A DNA stretch of 64,000 nucleotides from Scytalidium lignicola (lineage: Eukaryota > Ascomycota > Leotiomycetes): NCBI GenBank assembly GCA_002812745.2, contig NCSJ02000140.1, positions 42,847-106,846 of the forward strand, read 5' to 3'. This document shows positions 38,535-48,308 of the stretch, piece by piece. The notes beneath the pieces were generated by a model that did not search any database, was not told the DNA's origin, and was given only the letters and a program-made list of their open reading frames with translations. The translations under genes were made by a program, and so were the position numbers. The first letter of the stretch is position 1; the number at the start of each line of letters is the position of its first letter.

Positions 38535-39392
38535 TCATTCGCCCATTACCGTGCAGTTCACGCCCTGCCAAAGCCCAGTGCTGTCGGCAAAATGCGACGC
38601 CAGTCCCAACATTCTCCTTGCCCGCGGACTCATCGTTCTGGCCGTTTGTGGATTGACAGGCGTCAAATATGACCACTGCATACTGATAACCAGTCCACGT
38701 CTGGGCATAACCGTGTAGTTGGCACCGGCCCCGTGGACGGTCTTTCCACTAATCAGAAGACAGTTACCGGGATGCATAATAGCGGGCACTGTGTCCCCTG
38801 GGTCACCGCGATCGAGGAAGTCCTTTTATTGATGAGACCCCGGAATCACCCTCGTTGCCCCATTCTGCGCAGTGAAGTCGGAGATGGCGACCAGGAAATT
38901 CAAACATGCCTCAGGAGCGCGAGGTCCCACAAGTTTGAAGATGGGCCACTCGTCTTGGCCACGATGTAATGGCTGAGCTTGCTCATCCGGCTCAACTTCC
39001 ACGATCTTAGCCCCTCCTAGCTAGTATGTACCCGTCTCGTGGACAAAAATAGCCTCGCAGATGCGGTGAATTAGATCGTGGTCTAGGAACTCATTGTGGA
39101 AAGTCGGGCTTACGCTCGTAAGGTCGGAGAGTCGTTTCGTCTTGTGTCCGTGGAATATGCGTAAGTCCTCATTAGAGTAGACAGTATTCTCTCGAACGTG
39201 CGACAACGGCTCATGTGTCTCCTCGATGAAGCGTCGTACCTGGTCAGAAGTAACAAGATTTTGAAGCACAACGGCCCCATCTTTTCGAAGCGATGTGATG
39301 ATTTGATTAGGATCAACTGATGATTGGATTTTCTGGAGATTATTGAGCTTGTTTGTCATCGCCATGTTCACAACGTCAACAAAACAATACAA
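38535..39392 (-). pseudogene. PhyH-type Fe(II)/2-oxoglutarate dioxygenase, inactivated
   Basis: A single uninterrupted frame of 285 codons except for two stops at TAG 39023-39021 and TAA 38828-38826. Both sit where relatives carry Trp (GTY-W-LGG and SHQ-W-KDF). The family is phytanoyl-CoA dioxygenase-like; the length and the RMLGLASHF C-terminus resemble fungal secondary-metabolite oxygenases such as FtmOx1. The iron ligand motif reads LHRGQ, so the Asp of HxD is lost. The distal His (GKTVHGAG) and the 2-oxoglutarate Arg (MPRRG) remain. The start may be the in-frame Met at codon 10 or 12. It is divergent from the MFS transporter gene. Confidence 0.8.
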
Positions 39393-39550
39393 TTTTCTGG
39401 AAGAACTGGGAAATACTAAACTTCTAGACTTGGAATGCCTTCTGTCAATGACACTGTAATGAATCCTCCTACCCTATTTTCTCACAGTCCAATCTTTATA
39501 TAATAATTCATGCTGTACATTCTGCTCGATTAATTATGAGATATCGTCAT

Positions 39551-39744
39551 TGTCGGTTCACCTGTAGCACGAAGTACGGTACGCAATTATACGTAATATA
39601 CTCGTTGTGCTATTCCATGGTTGTTGTACGATTAGGGGTAGGAGAGTGAAGCTGTAGGAGCTTCGCTCGTTCCCACTACCTAATCAGGACTAGCTTACAG
39701 GGGCACGTGAATATCACGTGTACGTAACCGCTATTCTACCAACA
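39551..39744 (-). repeat. Solo Copia LTR (194 bp) with GTCAT target duplication
   Basis: TGTCGGTTCACC ... CTACCAACA, flanked by GTCAT at 39546-39550 and 39745-39749. It matches 53436-53629 along its length; that copy is the 3' LTR of a minus-strand Copia element, which sets the orientation here. It contains the perfect 12-bp palindrome CACGTGATATCACGTG-like core near 39705-39722. It sits in the intergenic region between the dioxygenase pseudogene and the MFS gene. Confidence 0.92.
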
Positions 39745-40165
39745 GTCATGTTGGTTTTCTTTTACATGGGGCTGAGCCGTACACTTACATATATATCCAA
39801 CGTCAAGCATTCTGTTAAATTTACTGCAGTACAGGAAATCCCGGAAGACAAGTCCAACTGCAGTAGCAACAATTATCTAAATTAGGACATTTTCCGCTCT
39901 GGAAGAGTTCCTAACTTGGAGATCCGATTACGTGTTCTTGTTGGATGATTTACTGCAAAGATATCTGTAAGAAAACTCTGCGTCTTTGATGAAGGAAAAT
40001 TCTCTGCGGGGAAGAGACGGCAGACGAGTATTACGAATCAACAAATACAATCATCGATTATTTGACGGAGGCAGCCTTCCACTACCTTCACTTGATTATT
40101 ATTGCGCAANTTTTTTTTTGACAACGAGGAATCTATTTCCGCTTTCCCAGTCAACATTGCTAAAA

Positions 40166-41766
40166 ATGAAAGGCCTTACCCAGTGTATGGCCAGCCGAAT
40201 AGAGAAGCGCCCTATGCTCGTGGAGCTACGGTCCTCAACATGGTAATAGCAACCCTCATGCCTCCACAAGAACCAAGGCTTACCACCGATCCTTAGGTTT
40301 ATCACGTTGGCTGTTTGCATGGCTATTTTTACGGTACGTTCGGTGTTCTTGCTCCTTCGATAATATTCTGGAATCTGGCTGAATTAAATCATATGGTTAG
40401 GACATGTTCTTATATGCCGTCATTGTGCCCGTCTTTCCCTTTTCGCTCGCGGAACGCCTCCATGTGCCAGAGAACGATGCTCAGCACTGGATGTCCGTAC
40501 TGCTTTCAGTCTACGGTGCAGCTCTATTGCTGGGTGCACCAATTTTTGGCTTCCTTGCAGACCGGCTGGAATATAGAAGAACACCACTTCTAATCGGTCT
40601 GGTAGCTCTGGGTGGATCTACACTCACCATCTGTCTTGCAAGAAGCCTTTCCGTTTTAATTGTAGGCCGGGTCTTACAGGGCTTTTCTGCAAGCATCACA
40701 TGGGTGAGTCCAAGGTTCCAAGCCTTCCTCCCAGTAATTATGACTGATTTCCCAGGTTGTTGGCCTCACATTACTGGCAGATACAGCAAAGAAGGACTCA
40801 GTCGCTCAGTCTTTTGGTTACGTTGGGGCCGCCTCATCTCTTGGAACAGTGATAGCACCTGTTCTTGGAGGCATTATCTATCACAACGTAGGATATTATC
40901 CGGTTTTCGCTATGTGCTTTGCATTGGTAGCAATTGACATACTCTTGCGTTTGACAATTATTGAGAAGAAATCCGCCGCTAAATGGTTACAATTATCGCA
41001 TGTTAACATTCCACAGTGGAATGCAGCAGAACCAGCCGTCGTTGAGATTTTAGCTCTCCAAATGCTAGATGATAATACTTCGCATGACATTACAATTGCG
41101 GATCCTATAGTCTCAGGCTCGTCACCAGAGAATAACAAGAAAAAGAAGCTCCCAGCAATTCTCAGTCTTTGGAAATCACCTCGAATGCTGGCTGCCTTCT
41201 GGGGAGATTTTGCAACCGCCACAGTTATGGTAGCCTTTGACACAACCTTGGCTTTATTTGTAAATCGGACATTTCACTGGTCGTCGCTGCAAGCAGGGTT
41301 GACCTTTTTGGCCTTGCTACTTCCTACATTTCTCGGACCTGTCCTTGGGATAGCTGCTGACAAGTACGGCGCTCGCTGGATATCGGTATTTGGACTAATC
41401 TTCATGATACCTCCCTTGATACTACTTAGGTTGGTGAACCATGAGTCTATTAACCAGATAGTGTTATTATGCGCGCTGCTTTTGCTGACTGGTTTGGGTG
41501 CGGCTATGGCTTTGACGGGGTTATACGCCGAGTATAGCAAGATCTGCGATGCCATCGAGGCAAAGCACCCAGGGTCTTTGGGGAATAACGGAGGGTATGC
41601 CCAAAGCTACGGCATATCTGAGATCGCTTGGGCGTTGGCGGGCTTGGTTGGTCCACTGATGGCGGGCAGAATCTACCAGACAGCTGGTTGGGGAACGTTA
41701 GGGTGGTCGTTAAGTCTTCTATGTGTTGTAACTGTGATACCTACATTATTATTTATTAATCGCTAA
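40166..41766 (+). CDS. MFS transporter, fungal DHA1/VMAT-like
   Basis: Four exons, 40166-40242, 40297-40333, 40401-40703 and 40756-41766, with GT-AG introns of 54, 67 and 52 nt, splice into an uninterrupted 475-residue protein. The first helix reads FITLAVCMAIFTDMFLYAVI. The cytoplasmic loop motif GFLADRLEYRRTP is the MFS motif A (G-x-L-A-D-R-x-x-R-R). Later come GRVLQGF, APVLGGII and a second-half set of helices ending at LLFINR. Roughly 12 membrane segments, about the usual length. This group exports amines, drugs or metabolites by proton antiport. The protein looks intact, unlike its neighbour. An alternative start is the second in-frame Met at 40187. Confidence 0.88.
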
Positions 41767-42514
41767 GAAAATACATATAAGTAGGTCTTTCTTTTAGAAA
41801 TTATTTTACGGGGCGACTCTTTGATCATTATAAGTCTGATGCCAATGTATACTCTTTTTAATAATATAGCAATTAATAAATCACCTGATGTAAGTACTCT
41901 TAGTGGCACAGCGTAGAGAAATATACTTACCATCTCAGGGGGACAATGACATCCATTTCCTTCCATTGATCATTCCTGCTAGGGCCATCATTATTGGACT
42001 GGACTACACAGAAAGGAGTACGTGCATTCTGATTTATAGCTTTGATTGTTAGATGTATATATATCACGTGAGGTCAATATAATGCTTCAAGTTCCTTGTA
42101 CAGTACAGCCATAATATGTGTCCCGGCCTAGGTGCAAATATAACATCAATGCCACAGGATCTCAAATTTAGGAACATTGAGTTAAGCCCTTGTCTTCCGC
42201 TATATATTATATTTATCGAATGATTTCCTCTCTGGTGCTGATATTTTACACTATATAACGTTACATCGCGTTCGTAGTCCTATGTTCCTAAATTTGAGAC
42301 CCTACGGTACATCTACATGTGAGGCCTCTATACAGAATTTCCATACGGAGTTTGCATATATATTACTATTCAGACTCTGTTATATTACCTACAGCATTTC
42401 CTCTTGCACGCTTTCTGCCGGAGCTCCTAGAGCTTTTAGATAGCTTAATTAAAGTCTTTTAATACGAATAGTTCTGACAGTAGAGATTATTCCCGTTTTC
42501 TCCATTCCTTGCTC
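41767..42514. other. Intergenic, holding a MITE-like element
   Basis: No gene. Contains the inverted-repeat element listed at 42159-42299 and AT-rich tails. Confidence 0.5.
42159..42299. repeat. MITE-like element with 18-bp inverted ends
   Basis: TCTCAAATTTAGGAACAT at 42160-42177 is the exact inverse of ATGTTCCTAAATTTGAGA at 42282-42299. The 104 bp between them is AT-rich and non-coding. Confidence 0.75.
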
Positions 42515-42970
42515 TTATCTTCCCATTTCTTGTCTCACTTCCTGGATTTCTAGCCTGTAGGGGAAAGCGCCTACTATCATTCCCACAAATGCTGCCCACA
42601 GCGTGTATACAATATAATGATACCACGAGAGAGAGGTCCCGAAGACCATATATGCCATGGAAATATTAGCACTGATAAGACCATATATCGATGATCTCTG
42701 CGCCAAGGAATTGGAAATGTTGGAGAGGGTTTCCAAGAAAGAACCTATGCCAATTGCCCAAAAGATCAACCCAATAGCACCGAAAAAGACGAAGCATACA
42801 CATTTATCCCCCTTCTCCTGGTTGCTCTCCAGGATGGATGTTTCGATAGCTCTGCTTCCATAGATCGAGAGTGCTAAGCTGTGAATATAGAGAGTTGCTA
42901 GAGAGGTAACGGTTAGGTTGATGAGTATTTTATAGTGGAAGTCCGACTTTGACATTTTTGGTTGTGTCAT
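42515..42970 (-). CDS. Hypothetical four-helix membrane protein
   Basis: One uninterrupted frame of 151 residues, no intron. Four hydrophobic segments are visible: residues about 12-38 (ILINLTVTSLATLYIHSLAL), 57-82 (CVCFVFFGAIGLIFWAIGIG), 95-117 (YGLISANISMAYMVFGTSL) and 121-140 (IVYTLWAAFVGMIVGAFPY). The short N-terminus and the C-terminal tail are charged. A second possible start is Met6 (MSKSDF). No domain recognised. The intact frame, ordinary base composition and clear hydrophobic periodicity favour a real gene. Its neighbours give no functional hint. Confidence 0.65.
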   Translation of the reverse strand: MTQPKMSKSDFHYKILINLTVTSLATLYIHSLALSIYGSRAIETSILESNQEKGDKCVCFVFFGAIGLIFWAIGIGSFLETLSNISNSLAQRSSIYGLISANISMAYMVFGTSLSWYHYIVYTLWAAFVGMIVGAFPYRLEIQEVRQEMGR

Positions 42971-43476
42971 TGTGATGAGGCAATAGCAGTGATGATAGTG
43001 ATAGCTTTGAAGGTTAGGACAATCTATGACTTGGTTTGTTATTAATGAGCAATTGATATTGAAGTTCTGAATTCTCAGTGCGCCGTAAATTTGGAATAGA
43101 AACGTCGTTCGCCAGTTTTATAAATTGTGTGTAGCTAGCTCACAAGGTGGAAGAACGAGCTACGTATTATTAAATTGACTGGGAAGTGGACCGACCTAAA
43201 CACCAACCCTTTCACTTTAAGTATGGACTGGCAAGTGGCCAATTGATTGGCTTCTAGGTAGATTGGAATTAGCGCTCTATTATTGAGGTCATGCATACGG
43301 AGTAGATTCTACACAATTTGCGCCTAGCAGGCCTTGCGAAAAATACAAAAAACACAAAAATGAACCCCCCTTCCCTAGAAAAGAAATCATCCACAACGCT
43401 CTCTCTAGTCTCCAGTCATCTTCTCCGAGATGAGAGCTAGAACAAAGGTGCCCAGCCGTCTCATCCGTAATGCGTC
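42971..43476. other. Intergenic
   Basis: No gene or clear repeat recognised; presumably promoter DNA of the membrane-protein gene at its left end. Confidence 0.4.
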
Positions 43477-43769
43477 ATGAACACATCACGGGCCCATTTC
43501 CTCCATGACGAGGAAGGAGTCTTGATAGGCAACTGCCAGACCGTGCAGGTAGGCATAAGAGAAACGAGATAGTACACAATGGTCGCATTGACGACTTACT
43601 CATTTTTCACTAGGCCGGGGTATTCCGGCACACCACTCTTTCCTTGATGACTGAAAAGGTGCCTTCGTGGAAGCTTTGCAAACGGGCACAAGTAGCCCAA
43701 ATCTTGTGGGAAATGGGCTTTGGCCTCCAGAATGACCCTGGACTGGTAGCTTGTGCCCGATTTAAATGA
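43477..43769 (+). CDS. Possible small two-exon protein, unknown
   Basis: ATG 43477 opens MNTSRAHFLHDEEGVLIGN. A GT-AG intron at 43549-43613 (65 nt) joins it in phase 0 to AGVFRHTTLSLMTEKVPSWK, ending at TGA 43767-43769, 76 residues in all. An in-frame stop just upstream sets the start. The overlapping minus-strand frame (43610-43897) looks less protein-like. There is no known family. It could instead be a relic of a larger gene. Confidence 0.33.
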
Positions 43770-44439
43770 GTCAATAGACGTAAACTAGTATAAGTTGACG
43801 ATGTATTACTCTTCAGAACTTTAACGTAGTTATTCCAAGTTTTCACCATCAATACCTTGCGCTCTGGGCTCTGGGCTCTACCAGCAGCGCGGGGCAAGCC
43901 CCATGGTAGCAGCGTTCAAGAAATTGACCAGGGCGACTCTCACCACCTACTTGTCTAGAAACTGGATGTTTTCCTCCACCTCTTCCGTTGTCCATTCCTC
44001 CCCTGCCACTTCCGTAGTGGGGACTTATAATCTCTGCATAGTAACTGGTAAAATATTACGTGACCGTGATATACAAGCTCTGGGAGTAAGTAGTTGTGAC
44101 GCAATGATGTGAATGGTTAAATTCTTGAATAGTCGGGCGTGGCGTCATGCAGGAAGCCTTAAAAGTTCCCTTTTTTGTCGCGATTTATTATCTGTTTTAG
44201 TTAATTTGTGTAATCATTGCATACTGTAGCATAAGAACTTCGAAGAAATAGTGTGATGACTTGCCAGGTTTAAAGCAGCATGAATTAAGCACCCAATAGA
44301 GTGAACTGTTGGCTCGCAGCTTACATGGAGTGGCCCATTCACTTGTGGCATTAGAACTTGTGGCATTAGATATTGGAGGTCCCCGGGCTACATTCATCAT
44401 CATTGCTTTCCCCGTCATTTTCTGGGATCAATTTTTGAC

Positions 44440-45318
44440 GTGGCACTAAGCAGCATGATGCTTTTTGAACTTGACTCTAATATATTTTACGAACCAATTT
44501 CCAATCCCGTCTCTGGTACAGTGTTTAATGTTGAAGAGTGCGTCGAAGAGCCCGTAAGTCGTGTGCAACGTCGCCATGGTCCCCTGCGAGAAATGCAGGC
44601 ATTGCTCAAGAGATTGAGTGGGCCGCCGCAACTTGGAAAACACAACTATCAAGGACTTGATATTAATGTAACACAGGTAGTCCTTGACGACACCGGAGCA
44701 TTGACTGATGCCTTTCCTTTCTTTGAGCCCTATCACGACCAACTGCCGCCATTTGACGAACGAGCGATGGCAAAGTTTAGTCAATATGGAGAGTTCCCTT
44801 ACATTGCTAATCGTGCTAGTATGATCATAATAGCCCTGAATGGGAAGTCCAACGTATTTCTTATATTGGTTATCCTCATATTAGATGTTACATCATGCAT
44901 GATTATGACGGAAATGACCAGCTCTTTTGTGGGAAATTACTTTCTCTGGTCCGAATTACTATGGGCAAATTGGAATCAGAAGAATTCAAGGATCACATCG
45001 TCGCTCCAGTAAAGTTTATGCTTCACCAACTAGGTTTGACTGACATCACTTTTCGTTAGGTCTTGCTGTTCTCCTGCATGGGCCCACAACATGCTCGCAT
45101 CTTGCATGCTTGTTTTTACAAGAAGGTGAAGAATGTGACCGTTAATTATACTAAGCTGTACGATTTCACAGCGAAGAAATGACGATGCCCTCATGCTCTT
45201 TACACGTTGGGGAATGGGCCACCCCAAGGGAAATACCAAAGATGTAACGGTGTTGGGCGAGAGTTCTGTGACAACAGGAGAAATCGAGAGGAAGATAAAG
45301 ATATGGATATCTGGTTAA
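44440..45318 (+). pseudogene. Uncharacterised fungal protein gene, frameshifted
   Basis: Frame 1 reads from about 44455 (MMLFELDSNIFYEPISNPV) to ANRASMIIIALNGK. The protein continues in frame 3 from 44853 (RISYIGYPHIRCYIMHDYDG, then KLESEEFKDHIVAPVKFML). It meets TAG 45058-45060 before VLLFSCMGPQHARILHACFY, and shifts again in an AAA run near 45177 to DDALMLFTRWGMGHPKG and KIKIWISG, ending at TAA 45316-45318. The pieces read in order as one protein of about 290 residues. I know of no function. Three lesions suggest a pseudogene, though the two frameshifts could be read errors. Confidence 0.5.
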
Positions 45319-45503
45319 AGGACAAGCATGTTGAAGGAGTTTGGAGTTTAGCGTTTACAAATGGTTCTCGGCCACCCAGTCCTTTAATTTCGCTCCTGCG
45401 TTTTCCAGCGCGCTTTTCATAATTTTTAAAGATAAACGGTATTATTTCTTGACAATTAACTGGAGGAAAGCTAAATTGCCACTCCAAGCATGCAGAATTT
45501 GAT

Positions 45504-46436
45504 CTATGCCTGGTTAAGTTCAGCATCTGTTACATGATGTCCTCCACCTGAGCAGATAAACCCTCCTTGTTCCCTCACCCATTCATAGCCTTGTGGACAC
45601 TTGCCAACCTTCTTGAGCTTATCCAAGACTACCTGGTCCTCTACCTTGGACCCTGCAGGTTTATTCTTTTCTGCTTCCTCTTTCTTCATTTGTTCCAATG
45701 CTGCTGCCTCTTGTTTCCTTTTCTCTTCCTCCTGCCTGTTTTTCTCCGCCTCGGCTGCCTTCATTTTCTCTTCTTCTTCGTGCTTCTTCTTTGCTTCTGC
45801 CTCTTGTCTCTTCTTTTCTGCTTCTGCTTGCTTTTCCTTCTCTTCCTCCTCTAGCTTTTTCTTCAACTCAGCCTCCTGCTGAAGCCTAAGCTCTTCATCA
45901 TGTTTCTTCTTCAACTCTGCTTGTTCGCGATCCCACTCCTCCTTCTGTTTTTTAAGTTCCAGATCATGCTTTTTCTTCAGTTCCTCAGCTAACTTCAGCT
46001 TCTCAGCTTCGTGCTGATTTGTCAACGCAGCCTGAATCTTCTTCGCTTCTGCCTGGTCAAGCAGAAGCTTAGTCATCAACTTCTGCAGGAAGTCATCAAG
46101 GAAATGAGTCGCAAAATTCATAGCAACACAACGTGTAGCCGATTTGATGTGATGATCAGAAACCTTGCTTAGTGGGCCAAGAGTCAAGGCGTCCTCGATA
46201 ACTTGTCTTTTGCATGCCAGTTCTGGTGACCCGAGAGCACTTGAGAACAGCAGAGCGAATTCGTCAAGGAGGGAGTTGTTTGTCACCATTGGCGTGATGA
46301 CTTGCAAGCCGATTGGGATACGGACACTGAAGCCGAGATAGTTGTCGATACCCATAGTGGAGCAATCGAGAATGTTTTTGGTTGATTGCTCGAGGGTGAC
46401 TGTGTTGGCCACCGTGCTATTCATTGTGCCATTCAT
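45504..46436 (-). CDS. Coiled-coil protein with Cys/Gly-rich C-terminal motif
   Basis: One intact frame of 310 residues on the minus strand. Residues 1-130 are of mixed composition, with a helical stretch SATRCVAMNFATHFLDDFLQ. Residues about 135-265 form a long, strongly charged coiled coil rich in Lys, Glu, Ala and Gln. The last 35 residues are a compact motif: KCPQGYEWVREQGGF, then ICSGGGHHVTDAEL, with two Cys that could pair or bind metal. I do not recognise a named domain. The high-charge repeat is prone to spurious similarity to other coiled coils. No signal peptide or membrane helix. Likely expressed, as the frame is intact and the composition uniform. Confidence 0.7.
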   Translation of the reverse strand: MNGTMNSTVANTVTLEQSTKNILDCSTMGIDNYLGFSVRIPIGLQVITPMVTNNSLLDEFALLFSSALGSPELACKRQVIEDALTLGPLSKVSDHHIKSATRCVAMNFATHFLDDFLQKLMTKLLLDQAEAKKIQAALTNQHEAEKLKLAEELKKKHDLELKKQKEEWDREQAELKKKHDEELRLQQEAELKKKLEEEEKEKQAEAEKKRQEAEAKKKHEEEEKMKAAEAEKNRQEEEKRKQEAAALEQMKKEEAEKNKPAGSKVEDQVVLDKLKKVGKCPQGYEWVREQGGFICSGGGHHVTDAELNQA

Positions 46437-47682
46437 TTTGTGTTTCTTTCTGATATGAAAAATTGGGATGCAAAATATTTTATAATCGTAACGAGTATGA
46501 TTATAGGGTTAGAGAGCTGTTGTTTGATTATTTAAAATCGGGAGAATGAAGTCCATTTATATAATAGAAAAGCAGATTAAAGTGACACCGAATCTATCTT
46601 CCTTATTGAATCCAACTCAGCATAGCATGCAGCATTGCCCACTTAGAACCAGAGAACAACATTTATCCTGCATCAAATATGTTGTGCATCAACAAAAGAA
46701 CACCTGACGCAGCAAATTGATTAGAGAAATATCTCAGCTGAGACAATGATCTCCATGAATGAGACCCAAACTTACCTTCCAGGAGATAATTATCGCATTA
46801 CAAATGGACGAAAAAGTTCCAAGATACCAATATGATTGATTGGTAGAGATTAACCGCGGTTTCTTGCTCAGCTGTCTTGGAACAAGCTGAAAGTCCTAAT
46901 TGAGTTCCCTGGCTTTCTGTCTACCCCAGGATAGTCACACATATGGTTCCGGTATCTTCGGATCTCACATTCTTATATTCAACTTCACTTTTAGTTACGT
47001 ATCCGAGAAAGGATGTAACTGTACACGCAACAGCAAATTTTTGGTACCGAGTCTTGAGCAAGACAGTCGGAAAAGGTGGAAGCGGCTGGCTAGGTAGGTA
47101 TCACAAGCGGGCTTTTTCTTGTAGGGCTGTGGAACGCTGCAATGCGGACTCGCGAACCCGCATATATTTATTTATTGCCTGCGAATCTTGTGCTTCTCAG
47201 CCAGCCTCTCTCAAGAACGAGCGGAGTGCGGAGAGACTGTCCCTGCCACGCACTGCAGAGGCAGAATCTTTAAATTAAGCAGTTGCTGAACGTGAGAATC
47301 CAGTCCTTACGACCAGTTTCCGAAGGCAATAGATCGACATTAGTACTCTGTAAGATGGCAGCTGATAATAGTAAATCCTACAAGTGGCAACGTAAATCAA
47401 ATTCACGCTCCCTGACAGGTTAATTCATTTCCTGTGTATGTTTGCTTGTTTTCATTTTGTTGCAGCATGACCTTGAGACTTCTATAACTACGAGAAAGCA
47501 CTACTCGACTATGCATGCTTGGAAGTAATCGATTGACCAGCTTCTACAACTGACTAGTGAGACCACAGGATTAGAATATTAGTTTCGGGAGATCTTTTTT
47601 ATATTTAAAGCTACTGCAGAGTAGGGCTTAGCATATGTTTTACATGGAGCTACTACCCTACCAGTCGAAGGCTAATGAGATT
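46437..47682. other. Intergenic
   Basis: No gene supported. Overlapping plus-strand frames at 46900-47278 carry no recognisable features. Confidence 0.45.
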
Positions 47683-47915
47683 TCAATTTGTCAACATGGT
47701 TTTCTGACACCTATTCTGACCAGGCGACTTCATACTATAACAACAGCAAAGTACATAACTCTATAGACTTAGAATACAATATAAAATGAAGTCAATAGGG
47801 CATTAATGCACTTTTGCAGAAGTTTTAAAGCTCCTTTGTAGTAGTATAGTCTACCATAGCTATAAGAGTAGTTCAATCTTACAAGCCCCTCCAATACGTA
47901 GTTTCGACAGCTTGT
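47683..47915. repeat. Dispersed repeat, copy 1 (upstream of SET-MYND gene)
   Basis: Matches 50545-50812 in the same orientation with gaps. Shared blocks are AAAGTACATAACT, AATGAAGTCAATAG and GTTCAATCTT. Non-coding. Confidence 0.75.
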
Positions 47916-48308
47916 CCCGTCTGTCAGGAAGGGTGATGGTGGCAGTAATATCATATATAAAATATATAGTACAGTGCTTAATTGATTCCTCTACAAGAAT
48001 AATTATAATAATCGAATAGATAGGATAAAAAGTAAAGTTATTTAATTTCTTGAAACATTTCTTGAGCCTCCCAGCTCCGTAAAAATATTACTATACTCTT
48101 AGGTATCAACGCATGAGACACATCCAATCCTCTTTGTCCAGTATGTTACACAGTTTCCCACCACTCGGAGTAGGCCCACCAGTTGAACGTGCACGATATC
48201 AACGAGCTTTTTTGTGATAATCTTCCAATATCGACTTCAATCCTTTGATAGCATACGATTGCACATTTGCCACCCGAGTACGAGATTGAACGGGAATAGT
48301 ACACGAAA

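Noticed and set aside
45567..45889. Plus-strand hydrophobic frames
   Set aside because: Antisense image of the Lys/Glu coiled coil, which reads as Leu/Phe/Ser in the opposite strand.
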